From Calditrichota bacterium (GTDB lineage Bacteria; Calditrichota; Calditrichia; Calditrichales; J004): a stretch of DNA of 64,000 bases. The notes beneath the pieces were generated by a model, which was not told the origin of the DNA, did not search any database, and saw nothing but the letters and a program-made list of their open reading frames with translations. The number at the start of each line of letters is the position of its first letter. Within the stretch, counting starts at the first letter, position 1. The DNA lies in contig JABFGF010000007.1 of assembly GCA_013112635.1 (NCBI GenBank), positions 1 through 64,000 on the forward strand, in the 5' to 3' direction. Shown here one piece after another: positions 7,591-17,438 of this stretch. Both the position numbers and the translations under genes were made by a program.

Positions 7591-9432
7591 ATGCAAATTA
7601 CTTTATTAAGAAAAATCACTTATTTATTTTTGATTTTTATTTTTTGGTTTGGCTGTAAAGAAAAGGTTGCACCCATCCATCCTCAGTGGGTAAAAAAAGC
7701 AGTGTTTTACCAAATTTTCCCCGATCGATTTAATAATGGTGATCCGGAAAATGATCCAACAATGGAAAGTATTAGAGGGTCCTGGCCACATGATAATGAG
7801 AGTGCATGGCAGGTAAGCCCCTGGACTTCAGATTGGTATCATCTTCAGCCATGGGAAGAAGATAATGGTAAAGGATTCCATCACAATGTTCAGCGTCGGC
7901 GGTATGGCGGTGACATACAAGGAATTATAAACAAGCTTGATTATCTATCCCACCTTGGAATCAATACAATTTATTTGAATCCCATTTTTCATTCCCCTTC
8001 ACTTCACAAATATGACGCAGCCAGTTATCATCATGTAGATGCATACTTTGGTCCAGATCCGCAAAGCGATTTTGCAATTATGGAAAAGGAAAATCCTGAA
8101 AACCCTCAAGATTGGCAATGGACTTCTGCGGACAAACTTTTTTTAGAACTAATCAAAAAAGCACATCAAAAAAATATCCGCATAGTTTTGGATGGTGTTT
8201 TTAACCACACCGGGATTAATTTTTGGGCTTTTAAGGATGTTAAAAAAAATGGGCCACAATCAAAATTTAAGGATTGGTATATAATTAAATCGTGGGATGA
8301 CCCTAAAACCGAGCAAGATGAGTTTGATTATGCCGGCTGGGTTGGAGTCCGTGAATTACCTGAACTAAATGAAGATGAAAATGGATTAATCAAACCTGTA
8401 AGTGATCATATTCATTCCGTATTAAAACGTTGGATGGATCCAAATGGTGATGGCAACCCGGATGATGGAATAGATGGGTGGCGTCTTGATGTAGCAGAAA
8501 TGGTACACCATAATTATTGGAAAGAATTCCGTAAACAGGTGAAAGCTATTAATCCCGATGCCTATATTACAGGTGAAATTTTCTGGGAAGACTGGAATAA
8601 CTATAAGTTTATGGATCCGAAACCCTGGTTAAATGGCGATCAGTTTGATGGCGTAATGAATTACCGATGGTCTGTTGCCATGGCAGAGTTTTTTATAAAT
8701 AAAGAAAAGAAAATCACAGCCGGTAAGTTTGCAGATAGATTATATGATCTTGACCAGAGTTATCATCCTGAGACACGCTATCAATTGTTAAACTTGATGG
8801 ACAGCCATGATACAGACAGGCTCTCATCTCACATCGTCAATCCGGACATATTTTTTGATAAGATGGTAAATCTGCATGATAATCCAACCTATGATGTACG
8901 CAAACCCAATGCGCAGGAACTGGAAATATTGAAATTAATTGTTACGGTTCAGATGACAATGCCGGGACCACCGATGGTTTACTATGGCTCTGAAGCAGGT
9001 ATGTGGGGTGCGGATGATCCCAGCGAGAGAAAACCTATGGTTTGGCCAGAGTTTAATTATGAACCTGAAAAAGCCAATTTGAGCCAAACCCCGCGTCCGA
9101 TTGATACTGTAGAATTTGATTCCTCGCTTTTTGATTTTTATAAAACAATCATTGATATTAGAAACAGTGAACCAACTTTGCGTAGTGGCAGCTTTCGCTT
9201 TGTATATTCGGATAACCCGACAGACCAGCTTATTTATGCGCGGGAGCTAGAAGACGAGCAAATCCTGGTTTTTATAAACAATGCATCAAATAGCACAAAA
9301 ATGGTTTATCCAATCCAAAAAAGCAGTTGGAAAGACTTGGTAGAGGGTGATATTTATTCCACGGAAGGGAAGTATTTGAGCGTACCAATTGAAGCAAAGA
9401 GAGCGAGAATTTTAAAACGGGAAAAAAATTGA
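7591..9432 (+). CDS. GH13 alpha-amylase-family lipoprotein (neopullulanase-like)
   Basis: A surface or periplasmic alpha-glucan hydrolase of family GH13. The N-terminus MQITLLRKITYLFLIFIFWFGC is a lipoprotein signal ending in the lipobox cysteine; this and the promoter at 7522-7549 favour ATG 7591 (ATG 7573 is possible). The barrel motifs are all present: DGVFNHTG, DGWRLDVAEM with nucleophile D300, GEIFWED with acid E329, and MDSHDTDRL with D407. The insert LNPIFHSPSLHKYDAASY is typical of the neopullulanase/cyclomaltodextrinase/maltogenic-amylase group. No CBM is evident. First gene of the glycan region; its stop overlaps the next start. Confidence 0.9.
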   Translation: MQITLLRKITYLFLIFIFWFGCKEKVAPIHPQWVKKAVFYQIFPDRFNNGDPENDPTMESIRGSWPHDNESAWQVSPWTSDWYHLQPWEEDNGKGFHHNVQRRRYGGDIQGIINKLDYLSHLGINTIYLNPIFHSPSLHKYDAASYHHVDAYFGPDPQSDFAIMEKENPENPQDWQWTSADKLFLELIKKAHQKNIRIVLDGVFNHTGINFWAFKDVKKNGPQSKFKDWYIIKSWDDPKTEQDEFDYAGWVGVRELPELNEDENGLIKPVSDHIHSVLKRWMDPNGDGNPDDGIDGWRLDVAEMVHHNYWKEFRKQVKAINPDAYITGEIFWEDWNNYKFMDPKPWLNGDQFDGVMNYRWSVAMAEFFINKEKKITAGKFADRLYDLDQSYHPETRYQLLNLMDSHDTDRLSSHIVNPDIFFDKMVNLHDNPTYDVRKPNAQELEILKLIVTVQMTMPGPPMVYYGSEAGMWGADDPSERKPMVWPEFNYEPEKANLSQTPRPIDTVEFDSSLFDFYKTIIDIRNSEPTLRSGSFRFVYSDNPTDQLIYARELEDEQILVFINNASNSTKMVYPIQKSSWKDLVEGDIYSTEGKYLSVPIEAKRARILKREKN

Positions 9433-11084
9433 GCAAATCGTTTTTAATATTATTAATTCTATCAATTCTGTTTTCCTGTAAAAACGAAAAAGTTGTACTT
9501 GCTGAGATAGATAATTTTGTTGTTGGTAAGAAAGAGTTTCTGACCCGTTTAAAAGACACACAAAAAAGGATGAATGTTCCAGACAATGGACAGGTACGAA
9601 AAGGAGTTTTGCAGCAAATAGTAAATGAAAAACTGATGCTAATTGAAGCAAAGAGAAATAATTTCGATACAGATGAGCAGGGCCAAAAAGAATTAGAACG
9701 ACTTACAATTCAAAACCTGTTGGATACTTTTACGAAAAAAGAGATACTTAGTAAAGTGAATATCAGCGAAAATAAAATTAAAAAAGCGTTTATACAATCA
9801 GAAACAAAATTAAAAGCCCGTCATCTTTATGCAGCCACAAAAAGAGAAGCGGATTCATTATATAATTTATTACAGCAGGGCGTTTCATTTAATGTGTTGT
9901 CGGAAAAGATTTTTAGTGATCCATTCTTAAAAAAACGTGGCGGCGATTTAGGTTACTTTTCTTATTTCGATATGGAGCTTTCATTTGCCGATGCAGCATA
10001 CAGTTTAAAGGTCGGTGAAATTTCAAAACCCGTTAAAACCAACAATGGTTACAGTGTAATTTATTTAGACGACAGAATTGTAAATCCTTTGACAACCGAA
10101 ACTGAATATTTAAAAGCAAGATCAAAAATTGCAAAAGAATTATTAAAACGAGAAAATAAAAGAGCCGCAAAGGAATTTGCAGATTCACTTGCTAAGAGTT
10201 TGCAAATCGAAATAAATCAATCTGTTTTTAATATGCTTTTTGAAAAATTTAAAAAAAAGACACTTGAAAACCAGTCATTGGAAGAATATTTTGTTTTATT
10301 AGAAAACCCAAATCTTTCAAAAGAGATTCTTGCAAACACGAAGTCAGGGCCAATTACTGTAAAGGAATTTCTAAGTTTAGTGCAGTTTAGCTCCAAATCA
10401 CAAAGAGGCTGGATTCAAAACAAGGAAAACTTTCAAGATTTTATCTATGGCTTAGTAACGAGGAAGCACATACTACAATCTGCTAAGCAAAAGGGTTTTG
10501 ATGAAGGAGTAGATTTTAAAAACTCAGTAGATTGGGAGTTTAACACTTTTTTAATTTACAGAGTTAAATCTGCTATAAAAAACAATATTCATATCCCGGA
10601 TGATTCGCTACAAAGCTATTATACTGATCATAGTGAGGAGTTCATTTCTCCTAATATGATTAATTTGAGGGAAATTGTTGTGCTTGAAAAACATGAAGCG
10701 GATCATATACTTACTGAGTTGAAGAGAGGGAAAAGCTTTCAAGATTTAGCAAAGGCGTACTCTATAAGCAAGACAGCCGTTAATGCAGGTGAAACAGGAT
10801 TCGTACCTGTAATTCAGCTTGGCAATTTTGCAAAACAAATATTTTCCCTTAAACCAAATGAATGGCGCGGGCCTTTTGTTAAAGATAAGAGTTTTATTTT
10901 TCTTCAATGTGTAGAAAAGAAAAAATCGTCTCTCATGTCTTTCGCGGATGTTAAACTTAGAATTTCAGAAACGTTAAAAAATGAGACTTTTAATTCAGCA
11001 GTACAAAAAAAACTAAAAGAAATAAAATCTCAAGTTAAGATTTCATCTTATCCCGATAAGTTAAGGAATATCAGCTATAATTAA
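9429..11084 (+). CDS. Parvulin-type peptidyl-prolyl isomerase lipoprotein (SurA/PpiC-like)
   Basis: A 551-aa lipoprotein (signal LILLILSILFSC) with a SurA-like N-terminal chaperone region and two parvulin (PpiC-like) domains. The first covers roughly residues 115-215 (KARHLYAATKREAD, GGDLGYFSYFDM, VGEISKPVKTNNGYSVIYL). The second lies around residues 395-500 (NLREIVVLEK, FQDLAKAYSISKTAVNAGETGFV, PNEWRGPFV). Such proteins help outer-membrane proteins fold in the periplasm. It starts at TTG overlapping the GH13 stop and is 12 bases before the TonB receptor gene, so it may be a dedicated chaperone for that receptor or the PorV protein (inference). Confidence 0.8.
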   Translation: MSKSFLILLILSILFSCKNEKVVLAEIDNFVVGKKEFLTRLKDTQKRMNVPDNGQVRKGVLQQIVNEKLMLIEAKRNNFDTDEQGQKELERLTIQNLLDTFTKKEILSKVNISENKIKKAFIQSETKLKARHLYAATKREADSLYNLLQQGVSFNVLSEKIFSDPFLKKRGGDLGYFSYFDMELSFADAAYSLKVGEISKPVKTNNGYSVIYLDDRIVNPLTTETEYLKARSKIAKELLKRENKRAAKEFADSLAKSLQIEINQSVFNMLFEKFKKKTLENQSLEEYFVLLENPNLSKEILANTKSGPITVKEFLSLVQFSSKSQRGWIQNKENFQDFIYGLVTRKHILQSAKQKGFDEGVDFKNSVDWEFNTFLIYRVKSAIKNNIHIPDDSLQSYYTDHSEEFISPNMINLREIVVLEKHEADHILTELKRGKSFQDLAKAYSISKTAVNAGETGFVPVIQLGNFAKQIFSLKPNEWRGPFVKDKSFIFLQCVEKKKSSLMSFADVKLRISETLKNETFNSAVQKKLKEIKSQVKISSYPDKLRNISYN

Positions 11085-11096
11085 GAAAGGTTTTAT

Positions 11097-13811
11097 ATGA
11101 AAAAACGGATAATTCAATTTCTGTATTTTGGCTTATTTTCAATACTTTTCTCCTCTCAGGTAGTTGCTCAGACATATGGAAAAATAGTTGGGTATGTTAC
11201 TGATGCTGATAATGGCGAACCATTGATTGGGGCAAATATTTATTTTGAAAACACTCCACTTGGAGCTGCTACAGATTTAGATGGTACATATATAATTCTA
11301 AAAGTCCCTCCAGGAAAATATAATGTCATAGCCGAATATCTTGGTTATAAAAAAGTAACCTATCAAGATGTTGAAGTATTGACTGACTTAACAACCACTC
11401 TTGATTTTAAAATGGAAGCAGAGAGTTTTGAAGGTGAAGAAATAGTTGTCATTGCAGAAGCACCGATTATTAGAAAAGATTTAACTTCTACAGAAGCACG
11501 CGTACAATCTGAAGAAATTGACCGCATGGCTGTACAGGATATTGGCGATTTACTTAGTCTGCAAGCCGGTGTTGTAAAAGATGCCGGTGGTGCGATCCAT
11601 ATCCGAGGTGGCCGTTCGAGTGAAGTTTCTTTTATGGTTAATGGAATTACCATAACCGATGATTTTTCCAGAAACCAATCTTTTCAGGTTGAAAATGAAT
11701 CTATTCAGGAATTGCAGGTGATAAGCGGAACGTTTAACGCTGAATATGGTAATGCCATGAGTGGTATTGTAAATATCGTTACAAAATCGGGTACTAGTGA
11801 TTTGAGAGCAAATTTGGATATTTGGTCTGGAGATTACATTAGCAGCCGAAAGAAGACATTCTGGAATATTGATGATATTGATCCATTTGCAAATCACAAT
11901 TTGCAGGGGTCTGTTAGCGGGCCAATAATTCAAGATAAACTTGGGTTTTTTGTAACAGCCCGTCGATATTTTACAGATGGTTATATTTATGGCCCGAAAG
12001 TTTATCTTCCAACCGGTGAGAGATCAGATAGCAGTGCCGTTTCAATGAACTCATCAGAACGGACAAGCATACAGACAACACTGGATTGGAATATTATAAA
12101 TGCATTGAAGCTAAAAGTGGATTTCTTTTCTCATATTGAGGAAAGAATTGGCTATAATCACTATTACAAATTTAATCCAACAGGATACCGGGGAAACAAA
12201 GATCAGGGATTTAGCATCATCAGTAAACTGACCCATACAATTTCTCCAACTACATATCAGGAAGTTACATTTGCCCATAAATTTTATGAATTAAAATCAA
12301 ACCTTTATGAAACTTTTAATGACGACCGTTATGTTGACCCTGATTTGGCAATTTCTCCAGGCGCCAACCGCTTTGCGATTGCAGGAAATGATGCCGGACG
12401 TTTTAAACGGGATAGCCAAAGCAACATTCTTAAATGGGAATTAACCAGCCAGGTAAATAAGCAACACCAGGTAAAAACAGGTATCGAAGTTAGTTTTGAC
12501 AGAGTCTCTTATTTTGAAGGAAATATTTTTAGGGCTGATGGAGATACAAGTTTTCTGAATCCGGCACTAAATGTAAGAGAAGATTTTACCAGAAAACCAT
12601 TAAAAATTGCAGGATTTATTCAGGATAAAATTGAATTTGAAAGCCTGATTGTAAATGTTGGTTTGAGATATGATTATTTTGATCCAAAAGGAAAACTACC
12701 TGCCGATCCTGCGGATCCCTACATTGTGGAGCCACTTGATTTAAACCACAAATACAAAGACACAAACGGAAACAGCACAATAGATTTAGCTGAAATAGAT
12801 CCTTCAAATGAATACACATTGGATGAGCGTAAAGAATTTTGGTATAAAGACACAAAGGTAAAAACTCTTTTAAGTCCACGCCTGGGAGTTGCTTATCCAA
12901 TTACGGATGAAGGTGTATTACATTTTTCCTACGGGATTTTTCAGCAAATTCCAGAATACTCTCAATTATATATTAGCGATCAAATCCGGCTTGGGCCCGG
13001 TAGCGGTACTTTTGGACCATTTGGTAATCCCGATCTTGAGCCGCAACGGACAACAATGTATGAAGTTGGGTTACAACAACAATTTTCAGAAAACTTTTCA
13101 ATTGATGTAACAGGTTTTTACCGTGATATTCGTGATTGGGTTTCTACTTCACAACAGTTTAAAACGGTTATCAGCGGGAAAAATTATGTAACCTACATTA
13201 ATCGCGATTTTGCAAATGTGCGGGGTATAACGCTGGCCTTGACAAAACGATTTGCCAATAATTATGCATTTAACCTGGATTATACTTTTCAGATTGCTGA
13301 GGGAACAAACTCAGACCCAACCCAGGAATTCTTTTCACAACAAGGTGGTGCAGAGCCAACAAAAATTCTTACACCCCTTAACTGGGATCAGCGACATACT
13401 TTAAATTGGAATATTTTTGTTGGTGGAGAAAAGTGGGGAGCAGATTTAATTTCCAGGTTTAATACCGGTCAGCCCTATACTCCGGAAGCTGTTGAAGGAA
13501 CAAGAGGCGCCTTGATTATTACATCGGGTTTGCCTGATAACAGCAGAGAAAAACCAATACAGTTTACAATGGATTTAAATACCTATTATGATTTTAAATT
13601 TGATGATTTCAATTTTCAGGTTTATGCAAAGGTTTATAACCTTTTAGATTCAAACAGTCCGGTAAATGTTTTCGCCGATACAGGCGAAGAGAATTTTACG
13701 TTACGTGAGAGAATTGCTCCTGTAGGAACAGATCCTACCTGGTATGTAAGACCGGATTTTTACTCTCAGCCCCGCAGGATTGTAGTGGGTTTGAAAACAA
13801 GTATTTATTAA
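11097..13811 (+). CDS. TonB-dependent receptor with carboxypeptidase-regulatory-like domain
   Basis: A 904-aa outer-membrane receptor. After a signal peptide (ends SQVVAQ) come a CarboxypepD_reg-like beta-sandwich (about residues 27-105, GYVTDADNGEPLIGANIYFE), a TonB plug (about 120-230, LSLQAGVV, IHIRGGRSSEVSFMVNG, YGNAMSGIVNIVTKSG) and a 22-strand-type barrel to the C-terminus. This is the SusC-like architecture used for importing large ligands in FCB bacteria. No SusD homologue follows; the next gene encodes a large unrelated secreted protein. Context suggests glycan import, though the ligand is not shown by sequence. Confidence 0.88.
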   Translation: MKKRIIQFLYFGLFSILFSSQVVAQTYGKIVGYVTDADNGEPLIGANIYFENTPLGAATDLDGTYIILKVPPGKYNVIAEYLGYKKVTYQDVEVLTDLTTTLDFKMEAESFEGEEIVVIAEAPIIRKDLTSTEARVQSEEIDRMAVQDIGDLLSLQAGVVKDAGGAIHIRGGRSSEVSFMVNGITITDDFSRNQSFQVENESIQELQVISGTFNAEYGNAMSGIVNIVTKSGTSDLRANLDIWSGDYISSRKKTFWNIDDIDPFANHNLQGSVSGPIIQDKLGFFVTARRYFTDGYIYGPKVYLPTGERSDSSAVSMNSSERTSIQTTLDWNIINALKLKVDFFSHIEERIGYNHYYKFNPTGYRGNKDQGFSIISKLTHTISPTTYQEVTFAHKFYELKSNLYETFNDDRYVDPDLAISPGANRFAIAGNDAGRFKRDSQSNILKWELTSQVNKQHQVKTGIEVSFDRVSYFEGNIFRADGDTSFLNPALNVREDFTRKPLKIAGFIQDKIEFESLIVNVGLRYDYFDPKGKLPADPADPYIVEPLDLNHKYKDTNGNSTIDLAEIDPSNEYTLDERKEFWYKDTKVKTLLSPRLGVAYPITDEGVLHFSYGIFQQIPEYSQLYISDQIRLGPGSGTFGPFGNPDLEPQRTTMYEVGLQQQFSENFSIDVTGFYRDIRDWVSTSQQFKTVISGKNYVTYINRDFANVRGITLALTKRFANNYAFNLDYTFQIAEGTNSDPTQEFFSQQGGAEPTKILTPLNWDQRHTLNWNIFVGGEKWGADLISRFNTGQPYTPEAVEGTRGALIITSGLPDNSREKPIQFTMDLNTYYDFKFDDFNFQVYAKVYNLLDSNSPVNVFADTGEENFTLRERIAPVGTDPTWYVRPDFYSQPRRIVVGLKTSIY

Positions 13812-13833
13812 TGGTTAAAAGGATGATTTTTTT

Positions 13834-16800
13834 ATGAAAAATACTTTCTTCTCAAAACTAACCTTTGTCCTGATTTTGATCTTCCTGGGGACCGATGTAA
13901 TGGCTCAGGTTGCAAACCACGTTCCTTCAGATTTTAGAGGAAACAGTTTATATCGCAGAAAATCTAATCTGGATGGAAATAATGTTCGGACTACGGTCCA
14001 CAATTATGGTGTAAAAGGCGCAGATGCCGGTACACCTGATGAGTTTCGATTTGAATGGCCAAAAAACACAGGTCGCCAATATATCTATTTTATTCAGCTG
14101 TGGATGGGTGGCGAGGTTGTTGATGAAAATGGTGAAGTTATTTACATATGCCCTGTACCAACAGGCCGTACAGATGTTTCGGGCAATGTTAGTTGGACAA
14201 ATGAGCCTGTTGAAGGTTTCCTAAACCCCGATGCCGGATCTGTTGCGCGAAGTGATGAAAAAATTACATGGCCAACAAATGCGCAGGGAGGCTGGGCTGA
14301 TAAGCGCGAAGACTCAAATGATCCAGGTTGGATTGGTTCATGGAATGGTTTTTTTGGTAAAAACATATTTAATGCCGATCTGGAAATGTATTACAAAGCC
14401 AGCGATGACCCCTATCATTATTCAGATGACTATACTCCCGATAGCACAGATATTACCCGTGGTGGTTTAGGATTTCTTTTTGATGTAAGGGCAATGGCCT
14501 GGACACAAGTTCTTATTAATGATGTACAGTTTTTTATTTTCGATATTTTAAACGATGGTACCAAACGCGTTGGTAAAACTACTTTTACATTCTGGATGGC
14601 TGACCTTATTGGAAATAACTCGCAGGATGATCTTCCTTTCCTGGATATTCAAACTGACATCACTTTTTATACGGATGGCGATCGTAGAGAAGTGGAGCCC
14701 TGGGGTGAGGATTTTGTTGGTTTGGGCGCGATAAAATTGTTGGAAACTCCAGGCAACCAGGTTGATGGCATTGATAATGACGGCGATGCAGACCTGGATC
14801 AGAATTTAGGTATTTTAGCAGGAATTGAAAATTTTGAAGAACGGGCCCCGCTGTTTACGGAAGAAGATTTTGATCCAAGAACAATTGGCCCCGGTGATAA
14901 AATTGTTCTAATTGATTCACTCACTTTTGAAAGACATATTATTGAATACCCAGCAGGTGGAGGAACAGTAAAAAGTTTAGGTTTCTATTATGATTTACCT
15001 CCAGGCGGAACGACACTTCTTGAAGATACCTTAATTGATTTGCGTGACGGCGATCTTGATGGTGTGATTGATGAAACACAAAGCTTGCATCTTGAACGGT
15101 ATAACCAATTTACCGGAACAGAAGTACCAGTCAGGTATATTGATTATTTACAATTTGAAATTGGCGATACGGTTAAAAGGGGTTTTATCGTTGCCGGTAA
15201 AAATGCCGAGTTCAGTTATGAAAATGTGGCGCCCATGATTGATGAATCCCGTGATGACGGGTTTGATAATGATGGCGATTGGGATGCCATTCAGGATGAT
15301 GTTGGTTTAGATGGCCGGGACAGTAATGAGGATCTGGATCTTTTTGCCGATACGGGTGAGGGTGATGGCTTGCCCACCACAGGATCGGGAACCGACTTTC
15401 CCGGAGAGCCAAACATCGATAAAACAGACGTTAGTGAAACTGATCTATTAGGTCTTTCAGGAGCTGTTCAATTTGCAGCAGGCTCTGTGGGGAACTGGAA
15501 TGACGATCGGCAGTTGTGGCGAAAATTTATGTCACCGGGAACATTTGATGTTCCACGCCAGGCCGGTGAATTTGATTTATGGATGACATCGGGGCATTTT
15601 CCGATTGAACCTGGTGAAAGACAACGCATGGCAATTTCTGTTGCAATGGCAGGTGGTGGTCCATCTTTGGGTGCCGATATTGAAGAAGCCGTTGCCAAAG
15701 AAGAACAAGCGCGGGTTGCTTATGAATCAGATTATCAGTTTGCAAAAGCACCGCTTCAGGTTACTGTAACTGCTGTCCCGGGTGATGGTAAAGTAACTCT
15801 ATACTGGGATGATATCGCAGAATCATCAATCGATGGATTTATTAAACGTCAAGGTGGTGATGCAGAAGATTTTGAGGGATATCGTATTTACCGCTCTACG
15901 GATGCGGCTTTTCTTGATCCCAAAGTTATTACGGATGGAAAAGGAACACCACTGCTTCTTAAGCCAATAGCTCAGTTTGATAAAGCAGATGGACTGGAAG
16001 GGTATCATCCCGTTCCTATCTCCGGTGTTCAATACTACCTGGGTGATGATACAGGATTGAAGCACAGTTTTATAGATTCAAATTTAACAAACGGCCAAAG
16101 ATATTTTTATGCAGTAACATCGTATGACTTTGGATATCTTACAGGAAATATTCCTCCGTCAGAATCTGCTATTAGAATTGATGTAGATCCTGAAGGAAAC
16201 ATTACATCAGGTACGAATATTGCAATTGTAAGGCCAAGGGCAGCGGTTGCCGGACATATACCTGCTTCCATTGCCAGCCTTGAGCATGTTTCCGGTTTTA
16301 CAACGGCTGACATAGAGTTTGAAGTTGTCGATCCGCGAAGCGTAAAGGAAGGCCATACGTATGAAATTACATTTGAAGACACAGTAAAAAATCTTGGAAG
16401 CGTTACTCTTGTAACAACTAAGAATTTCAGTCTTAAAAATGTAACAATGGATTCAATGTTAATCGAAAAAAGTACTAAATTGGATGGCGAAGAATTACCG
16501 GTTGCGGATGGTATAAGATTATCGTTGTTTAATTTGCCTGTAAGTGATATAAAGCTGGATGAGGAAAATTCAGTTTGGTCGGATGCGAATATTTTTGAAT
16601 ACCAGTTTGCACCGGTTGTATTTTTGAATTTAAGAGGGGCCAGCTTTCCTAATGATTATAAATTAATTTTTGGCGAGGTTGGGATTGGTACTTCAAAAGA
16701 CACGTCAATTGCAGGAATTCCCCTGCCCTCTGAGGAAGTTAATTTTAAAATAATAAATTCCTCCGATAATGATACGCCGGTTGAATTTACATTTTTTGAA

Positions 16801-17427
16801 TTAAATGGTGATGACGGCCGATTTACTATTGATACTACAAATGCTAATCTCACAGATTTGATATATTTTCTGGAGAAAGGGCCGAATGGGAACCTAATTT
16901 ATACCTGGTCACTAATATTAAACACCTTACCAATTGGTGGACGCAATCCTCAAGCGGGTGACACATTAACTTTGTCGGTTACAAAACCGTTTCAATCCAA
17001 AGATGTTTTCAGGTTTACTACTAAAGGAGAAGCCAGCTCAAACAGTATAGCTAAATCTGACTTGAAGGATATTCGTGTTGTCCCAAATCCGTATATTGTG
17101 ACAGAGTCCTGGGAACAAATTAATCCATACACAAGTGGCCGGGGCCCTCGTGAAATACATTTTATTAACCTTCCAAAAAAATGTACAATTCGTATTTTTA
17201 CTGTAAATGGCGAGTTAGTAGACAAAATTAATTTTGATGGTGAAGCAGCCAACAGCGATGAAATAAACGGATTTATTAATGGATCTGACAGCGGTGTAAA
17301 TAATGGAACAGCAATATGGGATATGCTAAGCAGAGATAACCTGGAAATTGCGTACGGAATATATTTGTATCATATCGATGCACCCGGAGTAGGCCAAAAA
17401 AGTGGTACATTTGCAATCATAAAATAA
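13834..17427 (+). CDS. Large secreted protein with FN3-like segment and Ca-binding-like repeats
   Basis: A 1197-aa protein of unrecognised function with a signal peptide (ends GTDVMAQ). It contains several aspartate-rich loops resembling EF-hand or thrombospondin-3 calcium sites (DGIDNDGDADLDQN, RDGDLDGVIDE, DGFDNDGDWDAIQDD), a fibronectin-III-like segment near residues 645-790 (VTAVPGDGKVTLYWDD, FEGYRIYRS, RYFYAVTSYD) and a C-terminal region starting DIRVVPNPYIV that resembles T9SS sorting domains (IRIFTVNGELV, YGIYLYHI). It stands between the TonB receptor and the PorV protein, the slot where SusD would sit. A surface-exposed partner of the receptor is a reasonable guess. Confidence 0.6.
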   Translation: MKNTFFSKLTFVLILIFLGTDVMAQVANHVPSDFRGNSLYRRKSNLDGNNVRTTVHNYGVKGADAGTPDEFRFEWPKNTGRQYIYFIQLWMGGEVVDENGEVIYICPVPTGRTDVSGNVSWTNEPVEGFLNPDAGSVARSDEKITWPTNAQGGWADKREDSNDPGWIGSWNGFFGKNIFNADLEMYYKASDDPYHYSDDYTPDSTDITRGGLGFLFDVRAMAWTQVLINDVQFFIFDILNDGTKRVGKTTFTFWMADLIGNNSQDDLPFLDIQTDITFYTDGDRREVEPWGEDFVGLGAIKLLETPGNQVDGIDNDGDADLDQNLGILAGIENFEERAPLFTEEDFDPRTIGPGDKIVLIDSLTFERHIIEYPAGGGTVKSLGFYYDLPPGGTTLLEDTLIDLRDGDLDGVIDETQSLHLERYNQFTGTEVPVRYIDYLQFEIGDTVKRGFIVAGKNAEFSYENVAPMIDESRDDGFDNDGDWDAIQDDVGLDGRDSNEDLDLFADTGEGDGLPTTGSGTDFPGEPNIDKTDVSETDLLGLSGAVQFAAGSVGNWNDDRQLWRKFMSPGTFDVPRQAGEFDLWMTSGHFPIEPGERQRMAISVAMAGGGPSLGADIEEAVAKEEQARVAYESDYQFAKAPLQVTVTAVPGDGKVTLYWDDIAESSIDGFIKRQGGDAEDFEGYRIYRSTDAAFLDPKVITDGKGTPLLLKPIAQFDKADGLEGYHPVPISGVQYYLGDDTGLKHSFIDSNLTNGQRYFYAVTSYDFGYLTGNIPPSESAIRIDVDPEGNITSGTNIAIVRPRAAVAGHIPASIASLEHVSGFTTADIEFEVVDPRSVKEGHTYEITFEDTVKNLGSVTLVTTKNFSLKNVTMDSMLIEKSTKLDGEELPVADGIRLSLFNLPVSDIKLDEENSVWSDANIFEYQFAPVVFLNLRGASFPNDYKLIFGEVGIGTSKDTSIAGIPLPSEEVNFKIINSSDNDTPVEFTFFELNGDDGRFTIDTTNANLTDLIYFLEKGPNGNLIYTWSLILNTLPIGGRNPQAGDTLTLSVTKPFQSKDVFRFTTKGEASSNSIAKSDLKDIRVVPNPYIVTESWEQINPYTSGRGPREIHFINLPKKCTIRIFTVNGELVDKINFDGEAANSDEINGFINGSDSGVNNGTAIWDMLSRDNLEIAYGIYLYHIDAPGVGQKSGTFAIIK

Positions 17428-17438
17428 ACGGGAAGACT

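Noticed and set aside
14740-15360. Tandem DNA repeats or CRISPR-like array from the repeated GATGGCGAT-type strings
   Set aside because: These encode aspartate-rich loops of the 1197-aa protein in one frame; they are irregularly spaced and lack constant repeat and spacer lengths.
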